Positions 22,945 through 36,500 of a stretch of DNA of 64,000 nucleotides are shown here, one piece after another. The notes beneath the pieces are model-generated. The model was given only the letters and a program-made list of their open reading frames with translations, did not search any database and had not been told where the DNA came from. Source of the DNA: Haliclystus octoradiatus (lineage: Eukaryota > Cnidaria > Staurozoa > Stauromedusae > Haliclystidae); the NCBI GenBank assembly GCA_916610825.1, contig OU744449.1, forward strand, positions 9,878,243-9,942,242. Direction: 5' to 3'. The position numbers and the translations under genes were made by a program. Each line of letters starts with the position of its first letter. The first letter of the stretch is position 1.

Positions 22945-23013
22945 TGACGTATGACGTAATGTAATGTCCCGTCTTGATTATGGGGCAATGTTTTAATTTT
23001 GAAATATATGTCA
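22945..23013 (+). repeat. 3' LTR, 69 bp
   Basis: Starts TGACGTATGACG and ends TATGTCA, so it has TG...CA ends with inverted TGAC/GTCA. It is followed directly by ATATT, the target duplication. Confidence 0.8.
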
Positions 23014-23950
23014 ATATTCATGAAATTATTAAAGAACTGAAAAGAATAGGCAAAGAGGAACATCTCGGTAAATACAGCACTAATGCACAGCTATTCATGT
23101 ATGAAAAAACTGTAGTGCCAACCATTATTTATAATCTAGAGGTATGGACTATCCTAAGAAAGGTAGACATGGAAAATATAGAAAAAATACAATCAGTGGC
23201 ATTGAAAAGAATTTTTCAGTTACCAAGTAGCACACCTTACTGGGGCATCTTCAAAGAAACAGGTATTTGGCCGATAAATATGCACATAACCGATCAACGT
23301 ATCATATTATTACAGAGCATAATGACATCGGATAGCGAAAGGTTGGGAAAAAGATAATATTATAACAGATTAAAGGAAATAGAGAAGACAGTTGGTACGG
23401 GGAAACGAAGAGAATGGCAAAATAACTGAGTATAGACAAAATGAAAGCATCCAGGGTGACGAAGAAAGAATGGAAAGAGATAGTAAAAGAAAAGATTCAA
23501 GAAGCAGTACAAAGAACAAGTATAGATAAGGAGAAAGTAATGAAAAAGTTAAGACACCAAAAGCACCAGAAGTATCAAAGGCAAAAGTATTTAAATTTAG
23601 TAGGAATAAATGAGGCCAGTAAGTTAATGAGATTGAGACTAGAAATGTATGAGGCTGGAAGCAATTTTGGGAAAGAGAGGCTATGTTGTTGTGGTATAGA
23701 ACTAGAGACTATAGAACATTTAATAGAATGGCCTGACGTGAAGAACTTAAGTAAAACTGGCCGGGAATAAGATGGTGATCATCCAACAATCGATGACATT
23801 GATAAAACTGAAACACACTGTCTCCGCAAAGCAAACACGTTTGTAAAAATGTACATAGAAATGAGGAACAAAAATAATTACCGAAAAAGAAAAAAAACAT
23901 TTGAAAAAAGATATATATCTAAAATTATTAAAAAAAAGAAGTTAAGGTAC
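23014..23950 (+). pseudogene. Non-LTR ORF2, 3' part
   Basis: Continues the ORF2 broken at 13127. The reading is IHEIIKELKRIGKEEHLGK, then AQLFMYEKTVVPTIIYNLEVW and a conserved LPSSTPYWGIFKETG block (about 23218-23262). A stop at 23356 and a shift are followed by a Lys/Arg-rich segment (from 23441), and the Cys-rich RLCCCGIELETIEHLIEW motif lies at about 23680-23733. The A-rich tail after 23880 includes KKRKKTFEKR-like codons. Confidence 0.75.
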
Positions 23951-24304
23951 GTATAATAATAACAGATTAAGTAGCAAATAAAATTTAACAATATATACAT
24001 CGGAAAAAAAAGTACATTTAGCCTTGCACTCATTATATTATGATGGGCTTGCCATAGCATGGCAAAGAGGGCACGCGGTAATAATAAAATAAAACAAAAA
24101 TAACCAGTAATCTGTCCACATGTTTTTGGTTGTTCGAAAATGCAATTAAAATTTGACTGGTGCATGAAATGCTGGCAATTAGGAACCTGAAACCGACTCT
24201 CAACATTCAAAGTGATTCAACTAGGTTGCGACTTTTAGTTCAATAGTTTTCCTTTTTCACAGTTTTCTATTGTTTTTTTTTTATTATAAATATTTCCTTT
24301 TTAC

Positions 24305-24389
24305 CTTGATAATGACAACAGCAATGCCGAAACGCCTCAACAAATTTAACCACGATTTTTCATTGTGATCTTTCATACGAAAATGTTTT
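24305..24389 (-). CDS. Candidate further NEK10 exon
   Basis: A good acceptor (TTTCTTCAG) precedes an 85-base open block ending in AAG before GTAAAA. In the only open phase it reads KHFRMKDHNEKSWLNLLRRF and then GIAVVIIK, helix-like as in armadillo repeats. That phase does not fit the preceding exon (24665-24719, which ends in phase 0), so an intervening exon is missing or this block is not used. Confidence 0.42.
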
Positions 24390-27300
24390 CTGAAGAAACT
24401 TTTAATTACTGTACTATAGTAAAATATACCACCTTTAAATTGTAAAGCGTTGCTGGATATTACATAGAAACAGTGCTATTTGACTTATTATTATTATTAT
24501 TGATATTATATTTTATTTGAAAATTATTTTGATGTGATTACAATAGAAATTAATATGATCTCATACATTAAAATTTAGAGCAAATTTTTCTGATATTGCA
24601 CCCAACTCATTATATAGAATTATTGGGAATGTTTTTAGGTAAATGGTGAAATCCAAATTCTTACCTTTGTAGCTAGATCCACCTGTTTCACAGGCCCTTC
24701 TTTTACAAATGCCTTTTCACTAAATAAATATAGAAACAGTAGGGATTTGAATAGAACATTCATTTTATGAATAACTTCATACAGAATGAATGGAAAGAAA
24801 TTTGAAGTTAATGTACAACAGTACTCAAATCAGACATTACCTGCACTAAGCAAATGAGTAGCCTAACTATTATCGCTTGCATTTTAATTTACCTTAAGAA
24901 ATTCAAGATTAAGGGAATCCCACCAAGTAATCTGACTTCATCGCTTGTTTCTCTGTCTTCAACGAGAAGCACAAGGATCCAGATCTATAATAAAATTAAT
25001 TAAATTATTAAAAAGGGATATGAATAAACAATCTAAAAGATGACGTCGCAATCGTCCGTAGTCTAGCAATTTCATTGTTTTTCATTAATGTGTTTGAAAA
25101 TTCTAGGAAAACAATTTTCAACAATTTCAGTCGAAATCTGTCAATAAAATGTGAAGAAGAATAAGAAACTATAATGTAATAATATCAACAAAACCTGTGT
25201 CTAACTTAAGAAAGACAAACACTATAAAGTTTTCATTTAATCTAAGGGAATTTAGTAAGAAAAACATTGAACACAGCAACAACACAGTCTTTAAAGGAGT
25301 AACATTGACCAGCAGTCGCTACGAGATCAACTTGAATTAAGCTTAGCTTAAATTCAACAATCATTGTCAGCCATGGCTTCGGCATGGCTTAAAATTTCAA
25401 AGTTTTAAAATTGTTTCAGACACAGAAACAATACGATCGACAAACACGCTGTGATTCTAAGCGCATAGAGCCCTTCGGTCATGTTTGCCCCTTTAAACAT
25501 CCATCTTATCTGACATCATTGTTGCTTTAAAACAATGGCACAGTAGGCACATGACTATAACCCTAAGATGTCAAAACAATAAATTGTATATTGTACAAAT
25601 ATTTATTAACCTTTTTTGGCAACATATTATTTAAGTACAGTCAAACATATTGTAATGATCACTCCTGCAATATCTAAATCAGTAGTTTATATTTAATCAA
25701 CCATGTATATATATACCACTCTCATATAGCCTTCAATTTATCTACAACTCATAGCTGGCCAATATATACATGTTTCACAACCGTAAATAATTTTATCACT
25801 GTGTTTCTTCCAACGACTATAATTGACTACATTCGATGAAAAGGTGGCATCTCAATTCAAGCTTTTTATAAAATTTTGTGTTAAAGGTGAAAGTGGTTAG
25901 GGAGCTCTCTACATTAACAGAAGTAGGTAACATGGAGAATTGTGATCATATGATTGAGAAGAGAAAGTGGATGTAAAAACATAAAACTGGTTGATAGTCA
26001 CGCAATAAGAAAATATTTGAAAATAGTATAAGGAAAAATAGTTTCTAACCCTATAGCCAGACCCCATATGGTAAAGAAAAATAACAATTGTATGAGCAGG
26101 GTCCGACAAAAGTAGGAATCCTGGAATCCTAGATTCTGGAAGATTAGAGAAAATGCAGAAGTAAATTGAGATTTTGAATGATTTATCGGTCAAACATCAA
26201 CAAAAAAATTCAGAAGGTCAGAAGGAAATTTTGAAATGCCTCTAGGATTCCAGAAGGCTGAACATTTTGTCTGAACCTGTATATGTGTTTAATATAGCTA
26301 TTGAATATTAACATATTTGAGAAACTTGTATGAACTTACAACGTTCCAAAGCAGTTTAATATTCTCAGCATCAAGGAGACTACAAATGCAACCGACAAAA
26401 CAAAATCAATCCACATTCTAACACTATGAACACCTTACAAGAGTGGATGCAAGTGGCGGTTTCACATTACTCAATATTGCAGAGGAGTAGGCTGCAACAT
26501 GTTTTAATATTTTAACATTTTTAAATATCTGAGTTGCTAATCACAATTGAAACAATGAATGCTTGCCTTGCTCTACATTAGTCTTCTAATGTCATGATTG
26601 ATTATTCTGACTAACATAAATGATCTTCTTTCTACTCAATATCTCAAATGTGAAGCATTTTACATCTTTACAAGTTCATTATCTTTGATAGCAAAACGTT
26701 GTGGACAGGGTCCGGACTCTGGTTGTGGATTGTTCATGAACTATATGCAAATTGCTGATAAACTATGTACGATGTTTTCAAAAGGAATTTCGTCTAGAAA
26801 CATTTGTGTGTCATTACAATAATATATTATCTTGATAGGATCCATAGGGTCAACATTAATTTAATCCAAAATATATATTAACAAAATTGGTTGCACAAAC
26901 TAAACCAAATAGTTATACATAAATAACAAGAGGGATAATATGTCAAACAGTTGGCATGTAGTATACCTTAACAAAACTGGAACACCACTGTTTGCCCTGA
27001 TCTGCTCTCTAATATGTGAATCAGAAGCAAGCAGTCGTAAAAGAGTAACAGACAATCTATGTAGAGAATAAAAATAAACAATAAAAGTAAAAATATTCAC
27101 ACCGATCTATGTATGGTTTACAAAATTGTCAATGGAATGGTTGATTTAAAAAAAGAAATGTTTTTTGCCTCTCACAAAACCAAAACTAGAGGACATTCTC
27201 AGAAATTATATCAAAGACATTTACCTATTAATAATACTGTAGCTAATATATTTGCAAACCGCGTAATACCAATATGGAACCCATTACCAGAATCATTAGT

Positions 27301-27482
27301 TACTGCTCATTTTGTTACATTTAAAAAAACTTTAGACAGAATAGATTTTTCAAATTTTTGTAGACTTATTAGCTTTTAATTATTATCATGTTGTATTTCA
27401 AATTTAGGCTCTAATGTAAGTGTAAGTTATATGTAATTTACAAGTGTTTGCCAGTCAAACTTTTATCTCATTTGACAAATAA

Positions 27483-27528
<46 letters not shown>

Positions 27529-30500
27529 CCAATCAATCAATCAGCAAACAGTTAGTAGCATGAAAATAATAGAATTTGAACAGCTCAACCCTTGCCCCAA
27601 AAATACGGAGAGTACGAAGGTACAGCTCTCAGATCATGACAGCAGATTTGTTATCAACATTATTCGCTCTTACTTTTTAAAATCCTACTTAAAGCTATTT
27701 CAATTTCACCAAAATATGCTACTAATCTCAGATATGACAAATGAGCTTTTTTCTACACAGCTATAATATCGTCACAGTACTTTAGTATATTTTCCAATTC
27801 TATCCTGGCATATCAACTTTGTTTCTGCTTCTTCTTTGAAGGAAATGAAAGACAAAGCTTGAACAACTGATCTAGTTCATCCCTGTAAGAAGTATTCATG
27901 AACGTTAAATGGCTTAATTTTCATGTTAACTGTTTATGAACTGTTTATAAGGTGCTCATGAAAAGTTCATGAAATAGCCAATTATTTCGCAAGGGTAGTG
28001 ATTTCAAATCACAGTTTACAGAAACCATTGTTGACAAATACTCCAACTGAATTGGAAACGATGTAGACTATACTCCCTTCAGAATATTGGATACCCTCTG
28101 TATATAAGTTTTCAGAACTGACTTACTGTTTTGAAGTAATGTCATAATCTTGGGCAATAACAATCAACATTTCTGTACAATTCAATTGACCAATCAATGA
28201 TCTTCTTTCACCACTGAAAAAAAACATATGTTGTAATCATGGTTACAATATATAATGTAACATAACCTGTTTATAAAATACTGTTGAACCCTGTCCTTTC
28301 GGACTAATACCTTTCGGACTAATATACTAGCCACACATCTGCCTTTAACTAGATATCGTCAGCTTTAATGTTAACAATTTCAACAGATTCCACTAAATAT
28401 CCAGAAAATTGTTTTCATAAATAATACCTATCAATGGCTCAAAATGATCTTGAGATCTTACCAAAAAAGTTGCATTATAGTTAAACAATACACCGGCCTA
28501 GTGATAGACTGGTGTCTTGATTGAAGATAAGCTATGTAACCCCAATAAAACTAAATTTATCAAACTTTCATTTTTGTTTATTCAAATCTGTAAAGGTTTT
28601 TTATCCATTAAAAATAATATGATACAGTAAATGTAGTTAACACAATTCTCCCATTCTCAAAACTCAAAATATTTCACAAGTATAAATCCAGACTAGCAAT
28701 TAAAGTTCAAAGAGCAACATACAATGTATTGCAATTGATTTCTTACCATTGGGCTAAACCAATCAGAGAGAAGAAACAAGAATGAAGAATCATCACATGA
28801 TTAGATGCTAACAACAAAACCAAACACTGCAAATGGAATTAAAAAATACAAAATTAAAATTAAACTAATCCTCTATTAGTACAACGGGAAACCAATGGAT
28901 AACATTCATTCAGCTATGAATATGTGATTGTAATAAACAGATGACCTGACTATAAAGGTCTACTTCAGTAGCACACATTGGTATTTAACAGTCGAACTCG
29001 GTTAACCCCTTCCGTGCAAGCTAACAACGGGACATTATCTGAGGTGAGATATTATCCGATTTGAGAAGAAACAAAGGAAATTCGTCAAAACAAAGGAATT
29101 CAGTTCATTGTAAACAAATGTTATTCAATCAAAATAAGTAAAATGGTATATGCCACAGACAACCATAGAATGATTTTGAAACAATTCAAATTACACAAAG
29201 GTTTTGAAAGTTTCATACAGTTACTTCTTCTTGATTGTGTGATTTTACGAGGCGTGCAATGCAATATTATATAATGCCAATATAGTACGCCTGAGTTGAT
29301 AACACTTGTACACATGACCTACATCACAACCATATGAACTCAGTCCTCTTTCGTTTGTGAGAAGTAGAAAACGGAAAGAGATTTTGACAAATGGGGATAC
29401 TAAGCGAGGTGAGATATTAACTGAGTTAGACTGTACTCAACAAATCGTGACCAATAACATGCATTCCATCATGGCCATAAGTGCGAAATTTCTTAGAATT
29501 GTTTAAAATCCAATTTCGAAAATGTCAGCATAGATACTCTTTCTCTGATCAAACCACTTGTTACGGAATCCAATATCATATAGGTAGCCCATATATATAT
29601 ATTATAACATATAAAAATGGGCAGTGGGCATATTGGTTTAACACATGCTCTGTGCTTGCCCTATGTGACTTTCTGCTTATTAATTACATGGCTTGTGTAG
29701 GAAATTCAATCAAGTGGATGTACAAATTTGAAACTTGACTTATTAAGCAAAATTTTGTAGGCAATGCGACAGAGAAAATGAAACGAAATTGTAACTTGAC
29801 ACCTTGTTGCAGTTAGGGTAATATGATAGCATTCACAATTGATGATAATCTCTTTTTGTTCAAATCTAGCCCCCCTCTACTGTCAACCAATGCCAACTTT
29901 CAGCTACCCTGTCATCCTAACATTTGAAAATGTTCAAACAAAATCGCCATTAAAAACACTATAAAATATTTATTGTGTTGCTTTAAGTAAGATATCAAAA
30001 TGTGTACTTTATTTTAGTAATAACAATCTTGACTTTCTACCTGAAGAACTTATCAAAAACGTTTCTGAGTAGGCCTACATTCACTCTAATTTAGATCATG
30101 TGCCTAAATTTTCTTTCATAAAACCCCTTTTTCACTTTCATCATTTGAGTTCATTTGTGAATGCTCCCTTATGTAAATATATTCACTATTGATATATTGA
30201 AGGACGATTACTGTCCCTGCGAAAAATAGTTCAGGGGTTCATGAGCTGCCCATGTAGGTTTGTGAGCAGTTCATGAAAATCGGGGCCATTTAACGTTCCT
30301 GAACTGTTCCAGAACTGTTCATGAACTCCTAAACTGTTTTTCGCAGAGGTGGGCCTAGTAATATAAGAATAATCCGATCAAAGAATGAATCTGAAACACT
30401 GAATATTATAACTGAACATTGATAGTTATTAAGTTCCAAATTACCTTATGAATATTGTGCGCAAATAATTCTTCACTTTGACCAGAACAGGATGATAGCT

Positions 30501-33500
30501 TTTGGCAAATATCTATGTAATAAACAAAGCATATGGCAATGATTAAAAGATAATGTGATATTCGTAGAAATATTTTAATATCATCATAAATTTGAATAGA
30601 GTAAAATAATTCACGTTAGAAGACAATGTCTTTCAGTTGAACGACCAATTCTGAGTTCTATTCCTCTTGTACGTAATTAAGAAACACAAATATATCTGAA
30701 AATATTAATATTATGTAGACTACAGTCATAGTCTATGGCTACAACACTAATAACATCACCGTTAAAAAATTCATCATGTAAAACATAGAAAAGATCATTG
30801 TCAAATAGCAAATGCTATTCACTTTTCAACTTTACGCCCGCAAGCCGCATCAGTCTTTGGTTTGATCTTTTCAAGATGAAATCTAGGTTAAAATTATTTT
30901 GAAATGAGGATGTTCATAAGAATATAGCTACATGTTAAATGTAATGTGTTAGATCTTACTTGTTAGTTCACATAGGACTAAATCTGTGGTTTGCGTACCA
31001 CCACTTGCTACAAATTGATCAACGTAATGACTCAATATCTAAAATAATAATAAAACGAAACAATAATTGCAAAATTTCAATTAGTAATTAATGAACTACA
31101 AATTTTTCAATACATTTATGCCTTTGTTATGAATTTGTGAAAAATAAATTACAAATTGTCTTTGGAAATAAATTTGATTGATTGAATGAAGAAATTCCAA
31201 ATCGACAAAAGTAAATTATGTCTAGGGTAATATATAAGCTGTTTGATTGATATAATAGTAGCAAGCAAGAAACACTGATGATATGTCTTTGAAAGCTCAA
31301 TTGAACATGATGATGCAAATTTCAAAAATAGTCTGGAATCGAGGATATCTATATTATTTGTAATGGATTACAATGGCAAAAAGGCAATTTAACTAGAATT
31401 AAGGATGGAAATGGTCTAAAATCTGCTAAAAGTCTGAAAATTATTACGTCTGCTTAGTAAAACATTAATCATCCTTAAACATATATAGAAGTAAAATATG
31501 CCTCAGTTAATATTAGACATGATTATTAAGTACAATACAAGAGAAACTGTTTATAGTGGCGCCCTTAGGGAACCTTCAAAAATTATTCTATGGGTCATGT
31601 ACCACTATAGCCAATTATTTATAAGAAGAAAGATACTAAATTTATCAGGAATGTTAGTTAAACAAGGCATGCTATAAACAGCAATCCGCTATAAAAAGTA
31701 ACGCAATAGACAGTTGGCATCGTACAATTAATGGCAATGGGTTTTCAATCACATAAAACTAGTGCAATTGTAGCTTCGCACATTTCATTTGGTTTTATTA
31801 ATTGTATTTGCTGCAAGGGCTGTAGTATTCAACAGAAATCTTATGAGTAGCCTACTTTCAGCATTCCACTTGAACAAAAATAGTATTGAAATGTCTGCAT
31901 TGTTATACTATAACTTGGATAATCCATTACCTGGGAAAAACTTTTCAAACCGTCAGAGTCAAAGAACATTTTCTAAAATAAATGAAATCAATATAAATAT
32001 GCAGGACTAACTTACGGGATTCAGAATATTATCGGGTACTGCTATAGATAATTCAACTCCCTGCTAGATGAGGATAGCATCCTATTTTAATTAGATTAAA
32101 AAAATGCAATTTTTTTGGTGAATTAATGCTGTGTTCTGTCAATATTACAAAGAAAGAAGAGCCTTTACTCTAAAAAATGCTTATTCATTTTGTCAGACAA
32201 ACCTTGAGCAACTGTTATAGAGTACACGTTCAGTTTCCTTTGTTGAATAAACATTGCGGTCAAATAAAATATACCGTTTTAAAAACATCAATTGCAAATG
32301 GACAATTGTAGCTTTTCCATTGTAGAACTGATAAGAAAAGTTGGTGGTAGAATTTAGAGAATGAAATGAACATCAGTTGAAACAGCAAACAGGTACAAAG
32401 CATTTTAAGGTAACTCATTGGCTAAAAATGTTACCCCTTGTTAAACTATGAATCGGAGCAACTGAATAATTATAATTATACAAGACAGTTGACCTCTTGA
32501 TCAGGATCAGACAGAATGAATTTATCAAGTATTTACAATAAATATATGGATGAACTTACAAGGTATTGAGAATCACGTAAAAACAATCGCAGTGTGTTGA
32601 GGACTTGCAGAATGTTTTGAGTGGGAGCTGTGTTGATATATTTTCTATAAAAGATAGATGCTGAAAATTTAATAGCTGTAGCATACATGAGTAAAATAAA
32701 GATGCATGACTAATTAATACGCTTGAAATGTTACATAGCCTTAAAAAATTACTAGTAGCCTATCATGCGTACTTAGAGTGTTGCAAGACAATTTGCAAGG
32801 CGGAGTTAAGGTGTTGAACCGATAAATAGAATACAATCACAGCATGACAGCTTCTACAAGGACAATAATTTTATATAAGTCAAAGCCTTATTAGTTCAAC
32901 TGCATGTATAATGGAGAGGATTAGCTCAGATGACCGAGCAACCTAACTCCAGATCAGGTCATATCTGATTGACAGTGGTTCAAATCCCCCAAAGGTCAAC
33001 TCTGCCTTGACATTATCTAAAGCATCAAATGTGTTCCATTTAAGGATGGTGAATGAAATGGTCCAAAAGGAATTGCATTGTGAGTAGCTGTGGCGCATCG
33101 TTGCGCATTGACATTCGAGACCAATCTGTCGTGAAATGAAAAGGACGATCAGAAAGAAACTGGCACACAATATCAACATTTTGATATATTATGTCAAAAC
33201 CAGATACATCATGGACTTTCAACGAACGAAGCTTAAAGTTGGAATAGAATGTGCACTATTCAGCAAAGGCTGGTACTGGATTCTGGAAATGTCTGGTGCT
33301 TCATCAGAGCTCCCAGTTGTGTGTAGGCCTATATAATGACTGAATATAATATATGATGATAAATAACTTGAATATGAATAAAGCTCAAATCCTGTGCAAA
33401 AAATGTTGACAATAAGAGTAGATATACCTGCAGCAAAGATGATCTTTAACAATAAACTGAAATATCTGTAAAAAAAAGTTTTTACATAAATGCTTGGCTT

Positions 33501-36500
33501 ACATTATAATATAAATATTGCATATGAATGATAGTGGGCATGCATTAAAAGAACGGGGCAGGGAAAGGGTCCGACAGAAGGTCCAGCCATTTGGAATCCT
33601 GGAATGTTTCAAAATTTTCTTCTGACTTTTTTGTGTAACACCTTTAAGTGCAATTTGGATAAAATTGTGACAATTCAGAATAACTTCAACATAGCTTTGA
33701 GACAATATAAACTATTTTGAAATCAAGTAACGGGTTACATTATAGGTACATATGACCCATTGTCCAACTATCATCATGAACATTGTCATCATTAGGCCTA
33801 CCAGATAAGTATACCTAAATTTAAATATTTAGAAAAAAAACATACTTTCACAGGGCTGATTACTGGTTTCAGGGGATTGAACTGTGTATCTTTCATTTGT
33901 TTTAAAAAAAAATGTACCAAAAACAAAATATCTAAGAATCCTAGCCTATCCATCGATCAACATCAGTTGAGAGTTTGTTGATCAACTAAAGATAAAAAGT
34001 GGTTCAGATAAATATTGATGGTATTGTGAAGAGATTATCTACGAAGAAATTGTATAGTAAATATGCTTCGGATTCTTCATTATTGCTGTCCTGTCATAGT
34101 ATTCTTATTACAGTTGAGCCTGTATATAACAGCCAGCTACAAGAGGTAGATAAATTGACCACTATAGCAGGTGGCCTTGATTCAATAGAAAATATTATTT
34201 TGATATTGCAAGAGTGATCATAATAGACAGTTGGCCGCTATATATAACCGTTATAACAGGCTTGACTGCAATCAAAGACAGCCTCAAATGCTAACTGCTA
34301 CAGAGTTGCTGTTATATGAATTATTAACATACCTGTTTAAATATATCCTCTTGTTCACAAGAAGAGAACGATCGTTTTGATCTATATTCAAATCTAATAG
34401 AAAATATTAGATCAAATCACAAAATTATGGTAACAATCAAGATAAAGTGATAGGATAGTCATAGTGTTCAGTTCACAGGTATTACAGTAAAACATAATTT
34501 TTATAAACCTTTTATGAAAAGATCATAGTAATTTTCAATTATTTTGGGGGTGTTTATTTTAATTAATTTAAGGATTAATCGATTATGTTTTCATGAATCT
34601 TTATGAAATTGTGAATCGATAAATGGTAATAGAAACTTTTGATTCTTACATGTTTTTTTGTACAATAAAATAGTTTATTAATTATATTGTGTTATGTTCT
34701 TTCCAAATGTAAATCTTACTGATTGAAAACAAAGCTTCTTTGATTTATTCCTTCGCAGTTAAACGTTTTTGAATAGATTGGAATGTTTGTTTACATCGCT
34801 GTTTACATGCAATTTAACTCTGTTAATTTGCCATGCCATTTGACACCATTTTTGATATTGTCTATTGTTATCATGAAGAGGTCATTCATCACCTTTTCAG
34901 CGTTACGATAAAAACATGTCCAAAAACATGTGAGAGCAAGATCTGTATACTGCGTACTGTACTTGCGTACGTACATACTTTTCACATAAATTTTCATAGG
35001 TTTTCACATTTTACCGCAATCCCAGAAAAGAGGTTGAAGCGGTGCAATATTCACGCCATCTATCCTCACGCGATACGCTAATTGTAGTACATGATGAGTC
35101 CAGAATGTATGGACATTTGATCTGATATTCTGATTGTATTTCAGAAGATATTGATAAATTCACTATAATCATTTGAAAATCGACCGAAATAAGGCCTTCA
35201 ATATCATTTGAGTCAGTTGAGTATATCAAAACTAGCAAGGGGTTTGTATGCAATGGTTATAATGTTTGAGATAGGGATTGCGTGACCACCCTTGGATTCC
35301 GAATAAATCGCGGTGATTTTTGTGTCATTCAAATATGAATAAAATGCATTTGGTTTTATAAGAAAAATTTATTATATTTATTTACAAATCAATGTCTCAC
35401 GAAAACAAACAATCACATAAAACGCTCAAACATCCACGCAGGCTAGACTCATGGATGGTGCGAATATTGCACGGCTTCAGCCTCCTTTCTGGAATAGCAG
35501 TAAAATGTGAAAATTAATAAAAATTTATGTGAAAAGTATGCACGTACGCACATACGGAAGTATGCAGTTTACAGGCATACGCATGTACGCAGTTTACAGA
35601 GACCGTGTGAGGGAAAGAACAGTATATTTTAATTCAAATAATTCAAATTTATTCTCTTCATTCTAAACATATTCTACACAGCATGTTATTCAATGTTTTC
35701 AATAAAGAAAAGGGCATCGAAATATAGAGCTTACAGGAAACAAAGACACGCTACAAAAATAATTACTAGATTCTCACGAATATATTTGAAATGAATGCTT
35801 TTTATTTATTTGATAAAGAAGACACCATTCATGTAGACTTTATAATGAATAACTTTGCTGATGACGTAGAAAACTCGAAAACAATAGGTCTAAATTGTTT
35901 TCAAACGATTAATCAATCCTGAATCAATTCTTGCCCGCGATCAATCGATCCCAAAAAATCCAAATTGATCCTTTTTATCATTATTTCCTTAATAGTTCAG
36001 GAAAGTTTCACAACAAGTTGTAATTTATGAATTAACTTTCACACAAGAATGTTTGAAAAGTTGACAGATTGAGTGAAGATTATCACCAATAGGCCTACTA
36101 GAACTTGAAGTAGCATCCATGCGAAAAACAGTCCAGGAGTTCATGAACAGTTCATGAAAACGTAGGGCCATTTAACGTTCATGAACTGTTCGAAAATTAT
36201 TCATGAACTCTTCATGAACTCCTGGACTGTTTTCCGCAGGGTTAGTATGCGTCTGCTAGCTTTTAGAAGGTCAAATATCTGCTAAACTCGCTGTTTTAAT
36301 ACTAGCCTATACAGGGCAACCCGCTTAACTGCAAATCAACGATGCACTATATTTATCCAAATTTGCTATCAATTAATGAGGATGCAAGCATTATGGCATA
36401 TAGAGCCGCGTTTTGAGCAGAAAACTATTTTCAATTTGAGCAGGTTAAACTCCTTTAAAATAATTCCAATGTTTGCATTATGTCGTTTTCAAAATGAGTC

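Larger units (their letters stand above)
13133..23013 (+). mobile_element. Gypsy-type LTR retrotransposon with 69-bp LTRs, hosting a piggyBac
   Basis: The ends are two 69-bp direct repeats (13133-13201 and 22945-23013) differing at two positions. They are flanked by the 5-bp duplication ATATT (13128-13132 and 23014-23018). A primer-binding-site-like TGGCGCAGTTG starts directly after the 5' LTR, and a purine tract (AAGGGG) lies directly before the 3' LTR. Between them are gag, protease, a deleted reverse transcriptase, RNase H and integrase in Gypsy order. Without the piggyBac the element is about 4.8 kb. LTRs this short are unusual for an element with gag-pol. Confidence 0.82.
9580..23950 (+). 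mobile_element. Non-LTR retrotransposon, decayed and split by a 9.9-kb insertion
   Basis: ORF1 (coiled coil plus CCCH fingers) is followed by ORF2 with AP-type endonuclease and reverse transcriptase, interrupted at 13127-13132. It resumes at 23014. Joining the two sides across the ATATT target duplication restores a continuous frame, in which MENN-I on the left is followed by HEIIKELKRIG on the right. The 3' end carries a Cys-rich CCCGIELETIEHLIE motif at about 23690, typical of the C-terminus of such ORF2 proteins. Many stops and shifts mark an old copy. The 5' and 3' borders are approximate. Confidence 0.82.

Noticed and set aside
27484..27541. CRISPR-like array
   Set aside because: It is a simple AATC tandem repeat with no spacers, at the tail of a non-LTR element in a eukaryotic genome.
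30030..30075. Missing NEK10 microexon at CTACCTGAAGAAC
   Set aside because: Acceptor and GTAGAA donor exist on the minus strand, but the required phase hits a stop codon.
32914..32990. Functional tRNA gene
   Set aside because: D-arm and B box are good, but the acceptor stem has no pairing 3' side and the anticodon arm is weak.
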